Of a stretch of DNA of 64,000 bases, positions 1 through 8,044 are shown in pieces (within the stretch, counting starts at the first letter, position 1; the number at the start of each line of letters is the position of its first letter). The DNA lies in contig JABCZM010000004.1 in the NCBI GenBank assembly GCA_013289705.1, positions 61,037-125,036 on the forward strand. Direction: 5' to 3'. The notes under the pieces were generated by a model. That model was not told where the DNA came from, ran no database searches, and saw only the letters and a program-made list of their open reading frames with translations. A program made the translations under genes and the position numbers. The stretch is from Candidatus Saccharimonadota bacterium. Lineage in GTDB: Bacteria > Patescibacteriota > Saccharimonadia > Saccharimonadales > UBA4665.

Positions 1-615
1 TTCTTCATCTTCCAACTTGACGCTGGTAATAGTGCGTTCGGCAGTAACTTCGCTGGACATGCGTTCCATGGCGGTAGCAATCACGAGTGCGGCTCGGTCT
101 TCAGCGTCTTCTTTGGCTTCGTTTTGCAGTTTGTTGACCAGGCCAACCAGGTCGTTTTTGATGTCGCGCTCAGTCATCTGCATTAGCTTATCGGCGGCGT
201 CTTCTTTGGTAAGTTTGGCAATTTTTTCGAGTTTTTCTTGCTGTTTGCCTCGGATGTCACGGATCTCGTTTTTGAGCTGTTCGACTTCGTCTTCTCCCTT
301 GCGGAGCGATTCGGAACGCTTGTCGAGTTCATCGAGCTTGCGGTCGAGCGTGGCTTCACGTTGCATCAGGCGGTTTTCAATATCTTTGAATTCGTGACGA
401 CGAGTTTGCTCATCTTTGCGAGCTTCTTCGGCGACTTTGTTGGCATCTTCGCGAGCAGCGAGCACTAATTTCTCGCCTTCTTTTTTGGCATTTGCTAATG
501 CCTTTTCGGACTTATCTTGAGCTGAGCCCATTCGTTTCTTGGTCACAACTGCATTCGCACCAAATCCGGCACCTGCAAAAACTAGAGCAATAACAGCAAA
601 TAACACTGGCAACAT
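1..615 (-). CDS. rny: Ribonuclease Y, N-terminal part (runs off left edge)
   Basis: RNase Y is a membrane-anchored endoribonuclease that starts mRNA decay. Only the first 205 codons lie in the window. Residues 1-25 form a hydrophobic anchor, followed by a long highly charged coiled coil (about residues 30-190), and the frame leaves the window at TSVKLEDEE, which in this family directly precedes the KH domain. The KH and HD catalytic domains are therefore outside. The ATG at 615 has a strong Shine-Dalgarno sequence (AGGGGAGG, complement of 621-628) five bases upstream. About 260 bp separate it from the upstream sortase gene on the same strand. Family assignment rests on the anchor plus coiled-coil architecture and the pre-KH segment. 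Confidence 0.85.
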   Translation of the reverse strand, partial: MLPVLFAVIALVFAGAGFGANAVVTKKRMGSAQDKSEKALANAKKEGEKLVLAAREDANKVAEEARKDEQTRRHEFKDIENRLMQREATLDRKLDELDKRSESLRKGEDEVEQLKNEIRDIRGKQQEKLEKIAKLTKEDAADKLMQMTERDIKNDLVGLVNKLQNEAKEDAEDRAALVIATAMERMSSEVTAERTITSVKLEDEE

Positions 616-800
616 AGCATCCTCCCCTAAAAACAGACATCGGTAAAAGCAATCGCTATCACTTCACTAGCTCTCTGCCGATCTGTATCTGGTATTCAAT
701 TAAATTTTAGAAAACAGTAACGCGGATTTGTCGTCTCTCTAACGCATTTCCTACTCTAAAATATACGCCGAAACTCGCTCAGGCGCAATCTAATAGGAGA

Positions 801-870
801 ACCTACACCGAATGGTACAGTGTAAGCTGAAAGCTGAGCATCGGAGCGGAAGATTGTGCCCGGCGTAGGT
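801..870. other. Predicted 70-nt imperfect hairpin after the sortase gene
   Basis: ACCTAC (801-806) pairs with GTAGGT (865-870), CCG (808-810) with CGG (861-863), and GGTACA (814-819) with TGTGCC (855-860, one G-U pair). An inner AGCT/AGCT mini-stem sits at 825-835. It lies five bases beyond the sortase stop codon. There is no T-run on either strand, so it is not a classical terminator; it could be an RNA stabiliser, a processing site or a small RNA. No known RNA family was recognised. Confidence 0.4.
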
Positions 871-874
871 CCTC

Positions 875-1990
875 TCAAGCCTGTGTGGCGTAGACTAGTA
901 CCCGCTCATTGAATTCATTCGTACCAGGGATCACGTCACCAGTGCAAGTTATGAGGTTAAGCCCAGGCTTTGTGGGGTCAACCGGCGTAACCGCAGACTG
1001 CATATCTACGTCGTTGTGATCATACACCTGGCTTCTCACGACTTTATAGCTCATGACTTGGCCATCACCACGTTCGACTTGAATCAAATCACCAGCCGCC
1101 AACGTCTTGATGCCGTAAAACACGCCGTGGGAAGTCCAGCTGGAAACATGGCCATCAATCAATGTTGCACCGGGCTGGCCGGGTAAGCTACTTTCGTTAT
1201 ACCAGCCGACATCAAACACGTTATTTGGTGTTGCTAGCGCACCGCTATTAAGAATACCGAGCGACAACACACGAGCATGAACACCCAATTTTGGTATGTC
1301 TAGATAACGCGGCAACGTGGGGCCAACAGCGTAGTTGCTTATAACTGCAGTTGACGGCCTGGCGGTACTCGGCGGCGTCGTAGTGGTGGTTGCGGTAGCA
1401 TGAGCACCGGCAACGCTAGCCGTAGCACCAGTGCTGTCGGTGGTAGCTGGCTGATCAACCGCAGCTTTTGCCAAGGCAGCAACTTTTGCGTTGGCTAAAT
1501 GATTCGTGCTTAGTGTCATTGCACTAACTCCAAGGCCAACCACAAACACGGTCACAGCCATTGATACCAATGCAAGCTGGGCTTTCGTATAGCCTTTCAG
1601 CGGGTGGCGAACTGAAAATTTCTTGGCTTCGGGCTCTACTTCTGGTGTTGCGAAGAACGGCTGGCGTAGCAACACTGCGGAACGCTGGGGCTGGTGGGCT
1701 TTGAAGTTGACTGGGTGAACTGCTCGTCGAACTGGTGCTGTCGGCGCCGCCACAACAACTGGCTGAGGCTGGGGCGCAACCGGTGCAGGAACAACAATTT
1801 TTATAGGTCCCGCATCCGCTCTATGCTTCAATGATCCTTGTTTGGCAGATACAGCCACAAAATCATTGAAGTAACGGGCGGAAGGACGGGCGGCAGTCTT
1901 ATCGCGCGACGACTGCGCCGAGCTCGAAGGCTGGCGCAGTCGTCCGCTAAAAGCGGGATTGTCGAGACCGATATGAGTTCGGTCGGACAT
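875..1990 (-). CDS. Sortase (class E/F-like) with long N-terminal linker
   Basis: Membrane-bound cysteine transpeptidase that cleaves LPxTG-like signals and attaches surface proteins. A basic, Pro/Ala-rich cytoplasmic region (about 1-135) precedes one membrane segment (about 140-160) and an Ala/Thr linker, then the sortase barrel from about residue 225. Catalytic residues are visible: His about 281 (IDGHVSS), Cys about 349 (LITCTGD) and Arg about 363 (NERVLVYA). At 371 residues it is longer than most class E/F sortases because of the cytoplasmic and linker regions. The start has a GGGAG ribosome site. It sits 37 bp after a gene for a protein with a sorting-signal-like C-terminus, its likely substrate. 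Class assignment is by motif only. Confidence 0.88.
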   Translation of the reverse strand: MSDRTHIGLDNPAFSGRLRQPSSSAQSSRDKTAARPSARYFNDFVAVSAKQGSLKHRADAGPIKIVVPAPVAPQPQPVVVAAPTAPVRRAVHPVNFKAHQPQRSAVLLRQPFFATPEVEPEAKKFSVRHPLKGYTKAQLALVSMAVTVFVVGLGVSAMTLSTNHLANAKVAALAKAAVDQPATTDSTGATASVAGAHATATTTTTPPSTARPSTAVISNYAVGPTLPRYLDIPKLGVHARVLSLGILNSGALATPNNVFDVGWYNESSLPGQPGATLIDGHVSSWTSHGVFYGIKTLAAGDLIQVERGDGQVMSYKVVRSQVYDHNDVDMQSAVTPVDPTKPGLNLITCTGDVIPGTNEFNERVLVYATQA

Positions 1991-2027
1991 ATATTTCTCC
2001 CTTTTAAGTCTTTCTTATAGTACCCGT

Positions 2028-3284
2028 CTAGCGTCGCTTTGCAACTGGCTTCATACGTCGTGCCGCAAAGAACAGTGCACCTGCGGCTGCGACCGTGGTT
2101 GCCAGTACTGGTGCTACTTTAGCACTTACAAGTGCAAAACCAGTGTCTGGAGCCTTAGGTGTTACTGCGGCAGTTGGTGCCGCCGGAGTGGCTGCGGCAG
2201 TTGGTGTGCCCGTGCCAGTACCAGTGCTACCTGTTCCTGTTCCTGTGCCGGTTCCCGTACCGGTACCAGTCGAGCCCTGACCTGGGTATACACCGTTGTC
2301 ATTTGCGTTGCTCGCGTAGGCAGTGGTAAAACCGTTTGCGTTAAACGTGGTAGCCATTATCTTATCGGTTGCCTCCTGGACGTCAAATGTCGTACCATTT
2401 GCCGACAAAGTCAAGACTTGCAGGTTAGCGGTACCCGTTCCGTCAATAAGAACGAAGTTACCGCCAGCACCAACAAAGGTTTCCAAATATGTACTGCCAC
2501 TTCCGGTAGCACCCTGTAGAACAACTTGTGCCTTACTGTCAAATTGCAAAGTAAGGTGCACGCCAGCTGAACCAAAGTCGGACGGTGCCAACGTAAGTGC
2601 AGTCTCACGGCCAAACTCAACTGAATAACCAGAGTTTGGAATAGTTGCAAGCAAACCATTCGTTGCGTTCAGTGCAGCTGCACTGTACGTGAAGTTACCC
2701 GGATCCGTAACGTTAGTATCGCTGACTTTAAATGTTACTGGGCCAGTTACACTGCCAGCAGTAGTGCTTGGCGTATCGCTTGCCTTAACACCATCTAGTG
2801 TCAAGGGGCCGCTATCGGAAATAAAGCCGGCTCTCAGGTAGTTAGTCGATACGTGAGGCGTGTCAACTTTTAAGGTCGAACCACTAGCAAGAGCTTGAAC
2901 CGATGAGCTTGTGTTACCGCTGAGCGTAATACCACCCGCCACAACTTCCATACCTGCAGGTGTGCCCGCAACCTGGCCAGTAATAGTTTCTGGCGTGGTC
3001 GCAGTATTGAATGTAAGCACAGTGCCATCTGCCCATGTACCTGAAGCAGTATCAACGACATATGTTGTTGGGTTAGTTGACCAGTTGGTCTCCGTTCCAG
3101 CAGCTAGTGTTGCACTAGCGTTTTGCCCAGAACCGCTACCAGCAAGGATAGAACCGGTACCAGCCCAGTAGAGCGGGGTTGATGCAAACACTGAACTAGA
3201 GGTCAATGCAAATGGTGCAAATGCCGTACCAATCACCAAAGCGGGGACAACAATAGTCCTGCTCAAAGCTTTTAGCTTTTTCAT
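2028..3284 (-). CDS. Secreted surface protein with PDTG-type sorting signal
   Basis: A 418-residue exported protein. Residues 1-35 are a signal peptide (basic MKKLKALSR, hydrophobic core, cleavage near VFAS). The body is Ser/Thr/Gly-rich and probably beta-structured. Near residues 335-365 there is a low-complexity tract of Gly-Thr repeats, followed by Ala/Pro/Thr spacers. The C-terminus has sortase-substrate order: KAPDTGF, about 25 hydrophobic residues, then a basic tail RRMKPVAKRR. The pentapeptide departs from LPxTG by lacking Leu at the first position. The ribosome site AGGAGA lies upstream of ATG 3284. The sortase gene follows directly on the same strand. Its role is unknown; attachment or a surface coat is possible. 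Confidence 0.75.
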   Translation of the reverse strand: MKKLKALSRTIVVPALVIGTAFAPFALTSSSVFASTPLYWAGTGSILAGSGSGQNASATLAAGTETNWSTNPTTYVVDTASGTWADGTVLTFNTATTPETITGQVAGTPAGMEVVAGGITLSGNTSSSVQALASGSTLKVDTPHVSTNYLRAGFISDSGPLTLDGVKASDTPSTTAGSVTGPVTFKVSDTNVTDPGNFTYSAAALNATNGLLATIPNSGYSVEFGRETALTLAPSDFGSAGVHLTLQFDSKAQVVLQGATGSGSTYLETFVGAGGNFVLIDGTGTANLQVLTLSANGTTFDVQEATDKIMATTFNANGFTTAYASNANDNGVYPGQGSTGTGTGTGTGTGTGSTGTGTGTPTAAATPAAPTAAVTPKAPDTGFALVSAKVAPVLATTVAAAGALFFAARRMKPVAKRR

Positions 3285-3427
3285 TTTTGTTTCTCCTGTT
3301 GTTTTTTAAATATTTGTTTCAGCGTTTTGTTTACTGTCGCTGCACTCAGGATATCACTCCGGAATGCAAAGTCAATAGTGTTTATGCTAAGTCTTTGCCG
3401 CGTCTGACTGACTGTAGAAAACGAAAA

Positions 3428-3724
3428 CTAATTTGATGGCTGAAGCGCAAGCTGGTAAGCAACCGATTTTGCCACGTGACTCATGTCGAGTGACTGACTA
3501 ACCTGATTATCACTCGTGCTATCCCTCTTGCTTGTGCGAAGTTGCACGTCGGCCAGACCATTGTGTGTACGTGTAATTGAGACGGCGTTTGTAGTCAGGC
3601 TGTCGGCAACACTCAGGCTACGACCACCACTTAACGAAACTGCAAGTCCAGTCAGGCCAACAAAGCCAGCGACAGCAATCATTACTATAGGTAGCGCATG
3701 TTTATGCAGTTTTTTCGAATTCAT
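3428..3724 (-). CDS. Small single-pass membrane protein, unknown
   Basis: A 98-residue protein not assigned to any family. Residues 1-9 are basic, residues 10-32 form one hydrophobic segment (HALPIVMIAVAGFVGLTGLA), and the rest is polar and Ser/Thr-rich, so it probably sits in the membrane with an exported C-terminal tail. It follows the zinc-ribbon membrane protein by nine bases and may be co-transcribed with it. No catalytic motif is visible. Confidence 0.55.
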   Translation of the reverse strand: MNSKKLHKHALPIVMIAVAGFVGLTGLAVSLSGGRSLSVADSLTTNAVSITRTHNGLADVQLRTSKRDSTSDNQVSQSLDMSHVAKSVAYQLALQPSN

Positions 3725-3733
3725 GATTCTATT

Positions 3734-4831
3734 CTACTTCCAATTAAAGCTAGATTCAATGCCCGATATATCGACACTACCAGTGCCGCCAACGGCAACG
3801 GTAAAGAAATTATCGCCATTCGATGCACTGTGCAAAACCGAAACGGTGCTGAGTGTCGTGTTTTGGTTGCTGTTTGCCGTTACGAAGTAGGCCTGTTCTC
3901 CTGCAAATGAACCACCGTGCTGATCAGTCAAGGTATAGGTACGAGTTGAAGAAGATGCCCCACTTAGAAGTGTTGGTACGGCGGCTTCTATAGATTTATT
4001 GAAGTTTGTACTATTCAGGGAAGGCTCAGCAAAGCTTTCGATGTCGTACACAATCGTTGAAGCGGCTGCGGTGTCACCATCCATAGCTTTGATAGCGCAG
4101 CTACCAGCCGTGGTAGCAACATGCAAGGCCGCACTCATTTGCAAGCTGTAGCAAGGTGTATCAACGGACTGAAGGCTTCCACTCAAGCTAGAACTGCTAT
4201 TCGAGCTAGTGGTAGTGGTACCATGCTTCAAACTTTGGTCTTTGCTAATCAAATAACCCCAAAGTGCCAGTGATATCAGTACCGCCAAGATGCCAAAAAT
4301 CATGGCCAAGATGCCAAGGACTTTTTTGGTGTGCAGCGAAAGACTGCCCAATACAATACCGGTAATGCCAAGCGCAAGCCCTAATATGGGGATCAAGGTG
4401 GCGGGCAGGGCAAGCACAGCAATAATCAAGCCTATGATCGCCCGCACTTCACCCTTTTGATGCGTAGGAATCTGCCCCGGCATGGCATACGCAGGCACAG
4501 AGCCACTAGTAGCAAACGCGGGTGGTGCAAAGCCAGGAGACGGCATCGAAAAACTAGCTGCTGGGGCTGGATTTTGCAGCACTTGCTGGGTAGGCATGAC
4601 AGTTGGTTGCGTGACCGAAGGAGTAATTTGAGCACCAATCACCGGTTCCACAACCTGGGGTTGGATCTGATCGGGTACTATAGCAGCCGGTTGTTGCTGC
4701 ATAACGGGTTGACTGAACGCAACGGGGGCAACAGGGGTGGGTGGCATAGATACACTGGCAATAGCTTGGCCGCAATTGCCACAAAATACCGCACCGGCGT
4801 CGAGTGTTTGGCCGCAATTTGGACAATTCAT
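3734..4831 (-). CDS. Zinc-ribbon membrane protein with PsbP-like outer domain
   Basis: A 365-residue protein. Residues 1-25 form a double-CxxC zinc ribbon (CPNCGQTL...CGNCGQAI). A Pro/Gln/Val-rich linker runs to about 120, then a two-segment hydrophobic domain at about 128-195 resembles DUF4190-type membrane anchors (LGLALGITGIVLGSLSLH). The C-terminal 150 residues are polar with two cysteines and resemble the PsbP-like outer domains of two other proteins in this window (53979-54650 and 54757-55422). The zinc ribbon would face the cytoplasm and the C-terminal domain the outside. Function unknown. The next gene downstream on the strand is the small membrane protein, and a second zinc-ribbon membrane protein lies upstream. 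Confidence 0.65.
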   Translation of the reverse strand: MNCPNCGQTLDAGAVFCGNCGQAIASVSMPPTPVAPVAFSQPVMQQQPAAIVPDQIQPQVVEPVIGAQITPSVTQPTVMPTQQVLQNPAPAASFSMPSPGFAPPAFATSGSVPAYAMPGQIPTHQKGEVRAIIGLIIAVLALPATLIPILGLALGITGIVLGSLSLHTKKVLGILAMIFGILAVLISLALWGYLISKDQSLKHGTTTTSSNSSSSLSGSLQSVDTPCYSLQMSAALHVATTAGSCAIKAMDGDTAAASTIVYDIESFAEPSLNSTNFNKSIEAAVPTLLSGASSSTRTYTLTDQHGGSFAGEQAYFVTANSNQNTTLSTVSVLHSASNGDNFFTVAVGGTGSVDISGIESSFNWK

Positions 4832-4891
4832 GAGTGATAATTCCTCTCGGATTTTAGTTACTTTTGTATGTTGTAAATAATTCGAGTTTAT

Positions 4892-5662
4892 TTAAGCACG
4901 TTTGCCGCAATGAGCGCAATATAGGTTATGCTTTGGATTTGGGAAACCACATGAACGGCAAAAACTGTTATGGCCAACAGCGGCCAAACCAGCCGCCTGG
5001 TCGCGCTCGCCAGCGCGCATATAAAACAAAAACAAACAAACCGTCATACCAGCTGTAATCATTAGTGATAAGACAACCAAAAGACCATTGCCCGACATCA
5101 GACCAAGATCATACAAACCATGCAGCAGCATAGCCGCAACAAGTGGCACTACAGTGGCCCATTTCGACTTATTCGATAACTTATTTTTAGCCAAATAGTA
5201 GCCGACCATCGCCGTGGTCGCGGCATGGAAAAACGGCGTCAAAATAATCCGCACAAGCCCAACCTTCGCGCCATATGAAAACGTATACAGAATGTTTTCC
5301 GGCACGCCAAAGCCCAATCCTGCAATGGCAAAATAGATAACACCGTCGGTGTGCTCATTAAAATAACGCTTTGGATACAAAAACAGCGCTAACGGCAAAA
5401 ACTTACAAGCTTCTTCTATGATGCCAACCGCAAGCGCTCCTAGCACCATAGCAATACCCAATGACGCACCAGGCTTTAAGGTAGCGGCGGGGATAATAAG
5501 ATACTCCGCAAAGGCAGCAACAATTGCACCCAGAAAACCAAAACCAGCAGCAACCCACAGTGCACCAATTGGCTTTTTTTCACCACGGTCATGGCTAATG
5601 AAATACCAAGCCAAAGATATTGCCAGGATGATAAAAATGATAACGGTCAGAAAAATTGTCAT
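4892..5662 (-). CDS. PrsW-family intramembrane protease with C-terminal zinc ribbon
   Basis: PrsW-type proteins are multi-pass membrane proteins of the CAAX-protease/PrsW superfamily, known for site-1 cleavage of an anti-sigma factor in Bacillus. This 256-residue protein has about seven membrane segments and the family signatures: EEACKFL (EExxK) near residue 85, FGVPENILY (FxxxEN) near 118, a conserved His in FFHAATTAM and HGLYDLGL near 190. After the last membrane segment there is a CxxC...CxxC zinc ribbon (CRSCGFPNPK...CAHCGKR). That appended ribbon is unusual for PrsW and echoes the neighbouring zinc-ribbon protein. The substrate is unknown; no sigma/anti-sigma pair is nearby. Confidence 0.75.
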   Translation of the reverse strand: MTIFLTVIIFIILAISLAWYFISHDRGEKKPIGALWVAAGFGFLGAIVAAFAEYLIIPAATLKPGASLGIAMVLGALAVGIIEEACKFLPLALFLYPKRYFNEHTDGVIYFAIAGLGFGVPENILYTFSYGAKVGLVRIILTPFFHAATTAMVGYYLAKNKLSNKSKWATVVPLVAAMLLHGLYDLGLMSGNGLLVVLSLMITAGMTVCLFLFYMRAGERDQAAGLAAVGHNSFCRSCGFPNPKHNLYCAHCGKRA

Positions 5663-5719
5663 GATACGTGGGGCTTTTTATGCAGTATAACCGCAAGCAC
5701 TATGGGTGCAAAAAAGATT

Positions 5720-6115
5720 TTACTTTTTTTGCGGCGTAATGTTTGGCAGTGCTCCGTATTCTGGAATCGTAATTTTTTCATCTTCTCCCTGTTGCAACCT
5801 TGCAATCCCGTTTTCCAGCCACGCAGGATCTTCGGTAGCCACAATCGGCACGCTTAGGCTATACGCCAGGGCATTTGCCACTGTTAAGCCAATCCGAAGA
5901 CCGGTGAAACTTCCTGGGCCCTTGAACACAACAATACCTTCCAAATCATGCAACGTTCTCGATTGGCTTTTAAGCAACTCGCCAATCTTGATATGAATCG
6001 TTTCCGCTAGCTCACGATGGGCAAGCCATGTATTGTAGGCCAATTGCGTGTAGCCATCAAACAGGCCAATTTCTGCCTCTGGTTTATCGGTCCGAATTAC
6101 CAAAATTGCGTGCAC
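5720..6115 (-). CDS. tsaB: TsaB-like t6A biosynthesis protein, short form
   Basis: TsaB is the inactive paralog of TsaD that scaffolds the TsaB-TsaD-TsaE complex making threonylcarbamoyladenosine at tRNA position 37. The hallmark VFKGPGSFTGLRIGLTVANA (about residues 61-80) and a preceding ETIHIKIGELL helix identify the first ASKHA subdomain. The protein is only 131 residues versus about 220-230 usually, so most of the second subdomain is missing, and the usual N-terminal DTS is changed to RTD. The start is GTG at 6115. tsaE lies about 1.2 kb upstream on the same strand. The ORF ends cleanly in ITPQKK, so it is either a reduced TsaB or a truncated one. Confidence 0.75.
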   Translation of the reverse strand: MHAILVIRTDKPEAEIGLFDGYTQLAYNTWLAHRELAETIHIKIGELLKSQSRTLHDLEGIVVFKGPGSFTGLRIGLTVANALAYSLSVPIVATEDPAWLENGIARLQQGEDEKITIPEYGALPNITPQKK

Positions 6116-6139
6116 TGCTTCGTAACCGCCTCATTAACC

Positions 6140-7279
6140 CTAAGATGGCGTGCTACAGCTATCAGCCGACGTGAGTGTTATCTGCACCTGTCGGAAGAAT
6201 GCATCGCCCGCAGTAGTATCCGAAGTATCGTTTGTTATTGGCTGAATCGCAATTTGAGAGGCCGGTATACCGCTAATGCTCTCCAGATCAGACTGAACTT
6301 TGTTATTGCGTGCATCTGCAAGCGACTCGTCAGGTGTTGCGGAGTTAACGGACGATTCAAGTTCTATGACATATTTTTTGCTGGCGTCTTGCGCGTAGAA
6401 ATTCTTAAAGTCGTTAAAGACAGTGGTTGGATCGGGATTGCCCCCAGCCGTGTACGTCGCGACGTCCGAATCAAATTCCAACTGGAAGAAGACTGAATAT
6501 GTACCGTTCCCGTTCGCTGTTGGTGAGCCCGCACCCACGTTTGAAAAGAATGAAAAGTCGGTAGGAGTCAAACAGCCGGAAGTACTAGAGGATGCTGGTG
6601 CAGACTGCGCAGTATCTGTAGTGCTTGTCGCACTCGTTGTGCTTGCAGTGGAACTACTTGGCACTAAGGCTAATGTTTCGTTACTGAAGACAAATGAATT
6701 GACAACACGTTTACCGCTGTCCTTTTCAATAATGGTTCGTGCATATTTGTCGGTTGCGCCATCGAGCGTATACAAATAATAGCCTTTCCCGTCTGCAAAT
6801 TTGCTTTGGCTAAGGCTGTAGCTACCATGCACTTTCGGGCTAGCATTTGTCAGAAAATCTTTGGCAGTACTATCGCCGGTTAGATCAACGGCTTTTGTGA
6901 CATCACCTGTAGTAATACTATGCATAAACGCACTCGACAAGCGCTTTGATTGGGCAGCTGGGCTCCACAGTATAAACCAGCCAAGCACCAATACAATCAC
7001 TAACAAGAGGACAACACCGCCAATAAGACCAATGATAAGACCAACTTTTGATTTGCCAGCAGCCGTTGGCATCACGGGTGGCACGGCAGCACCAGCCACC
7101 GCGTTCATGGGGTTAAAGTTTTGGGGTGTTGGCTGTTCGGGTATAAAACTTTGTGGAGCCGATTGCTGTAGCGGCAGAACTGGCTGTTGCGGGGTTTGCT
7201 GCTGAGGGAGGAAATCCTCGGATGGAACTTGCGAGGGAACTTGTGGTTGTTGAGGCTGCGGATACTGTTGTGGGTTCAT
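6140..7279 (-). CDS. Membrane-anchored protein with possible OmpA-like C-terminal fold
   Basis: A 379-residue protein. Residues 1-70 are Pro/Gln-rich, residues about 78-105 form one membrane segment, and the remainder should be extracellular. The first outer domain (about 110-205) resembles DUF4878-type lumazine-like folds only loosely. After a Ser/Thr linker, residues about 285-370 include SLADARNNKVQSDLES followed by GIPASQIAIQ, reminiscent of the OmpA/MotB peptidoglycan-binding signature (LSxxRAxxVxxYLxxxGI). That similarity is my pattern reading and is weak. The ATG follows an AAGGAAA ribosome site. It sits between tsaE and tsaB with short gaps, but the function looks unrelated to t6A. 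Confidence 0.6.
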   Translation of the reverse strand: MNPQQYPQPQQPQVPSQVPSEDFLPQQQTPQQPVLPLQQSAPQSFIPEQPTPQNFNPMNAVAGAAVPPVMPTAAGKSKVGLIIGLIGGVVLLLVIVLVLGWFILWSPAAQSKRLSSAFMHSITTGDVTKAVDLTGDSTAKDFLTNASPKVHGSYSLSQSKFADGKGYYLYTLDGATDKYARTIIEKDSGKRVVNSFVFSNETLALVPSSSTASTTSATSTTDTAQSAPASSSTSGCLTPTDFSFFSNVGAGSPTANGNGTYSVFFQLEFDSDVATYTAGGNPDPTTVFNDFKNFYAQDASKKYVIELESSVNSATPDESLADARNNKVQSDLESISGIPASQIAIQPITNDTSDTTAGDAFFRQVQITLTSADSCSTPS

Positions 7280-7331
7280 TTTTGTTTTCCTTATTAGTTA
7301 GGCTGATGATACTCCTTTTTCAGCAACAGTT

Positions 7332-7805
7332 TCAAGCTTTTTGAATAATCGGCTGCAAATACTGGAGCGACGCTGGGGACGTGAAGCTGAATAGCCGTTC
7401 CGTTTCGCTCGTACTTTTTATAGCAATAGTAAGCTTGTCGGCTGGCAGTACATTTTCGACAATATTGGCCCATTCGATCACCACCACGCCAGTTGGATCG
7501 CTCACTGCTTCCGCCAATTCGTTGGCCACAATACCAGGATCGTTCAGGCGATAAAAATCAAAGTGATACAGTGTTCGGGCCCCGGCACGATACTCACGGG
7601 AAATTGTGAACGTTGGACTCGCCACCGTATCAGTACTGCCCATGCCTTTGGCCAGCCCACGAACAAATGTCGTCTTGCCACCACCCACGTCGCTTATCAG
7701 TTCAATGACTTCGCTACCGCGCAGCTGGCTGCCCAGTTGCACCGCGAGCCGCTCGGTGTCGTCTAAGCCGGTAGAAACGATTCGCCAGGTCAAGTCAGTA
7801 TTCAT
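7332..7805 (-). CDS. tsaE: TsaE, ATPase of t6A biosynthesis
   Basis: TsaE is the P-loop ATPase that resets the TsaBD complex during t6A synthesis. The 157-residue protein has a Walker A variant DVGGGKTTF near residues 40-48, the family block VASPTFTISREY near 62-73, HFDFYRL near 83-89 and VVIEWANIV near 107-115 (usual IEWPE). Length is normal for the family. tsaB is encoded downstream on the same strand, separated by one membrane-protein gene. A TATATT hexamer directly abuts the ATG at 7805, so the exact transcription start is unclear. Confidence 0.92.
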   Translation of the reverse strand: MNTDLTWRIVSTGLDDTERLAVQLGSQLRGSEVIELISDVGGGKTTFVRGLAKGMGSTDTVASPTFTISREYRAGARTLYHFDFYRLNDPGIVANELAEAVSDPTGVVVIEWANIVENVLPADKLTIAIKSTSETERLFSFTSPASLQYLQPIIQKA

Positions 7806-8044
7806 AATATACCCTATGCTACCGCGAGAACGGTGACAATCGCAAGTATCCAGGGGTAGACTGGTGTCACCTGAGCAACATCAATAGTGAGAGCGGGGCT
7901 TGTCACTACACTAGCCGTACTAGATGCTTGGAAGTGCTGGCCGCTTTGGCAGCGCCATGAGTGTTGCTATGACTAATGGGGCCTAGGCGCAGAGTTCGGA
8001 GCAAAATGTGCTATTTTGTGGAAGTCCCCTAGTATAATAAAGAT

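Noticed and set aside
801..870. Possible SRP, RNase P or tmRNA
   Set aside because: The conserved core sequences of these RNAs are absent, so it is listed only as an unassigned hairpin.
7832..7871. GGTGACA/TGTCACC inverted repeat and smaller hairpins in the tsaE-PRC gap (7806-8044)
   Set aside because: Loops are long and no T-run or conserved motif is present; no function can be assigned beyond promoter space.
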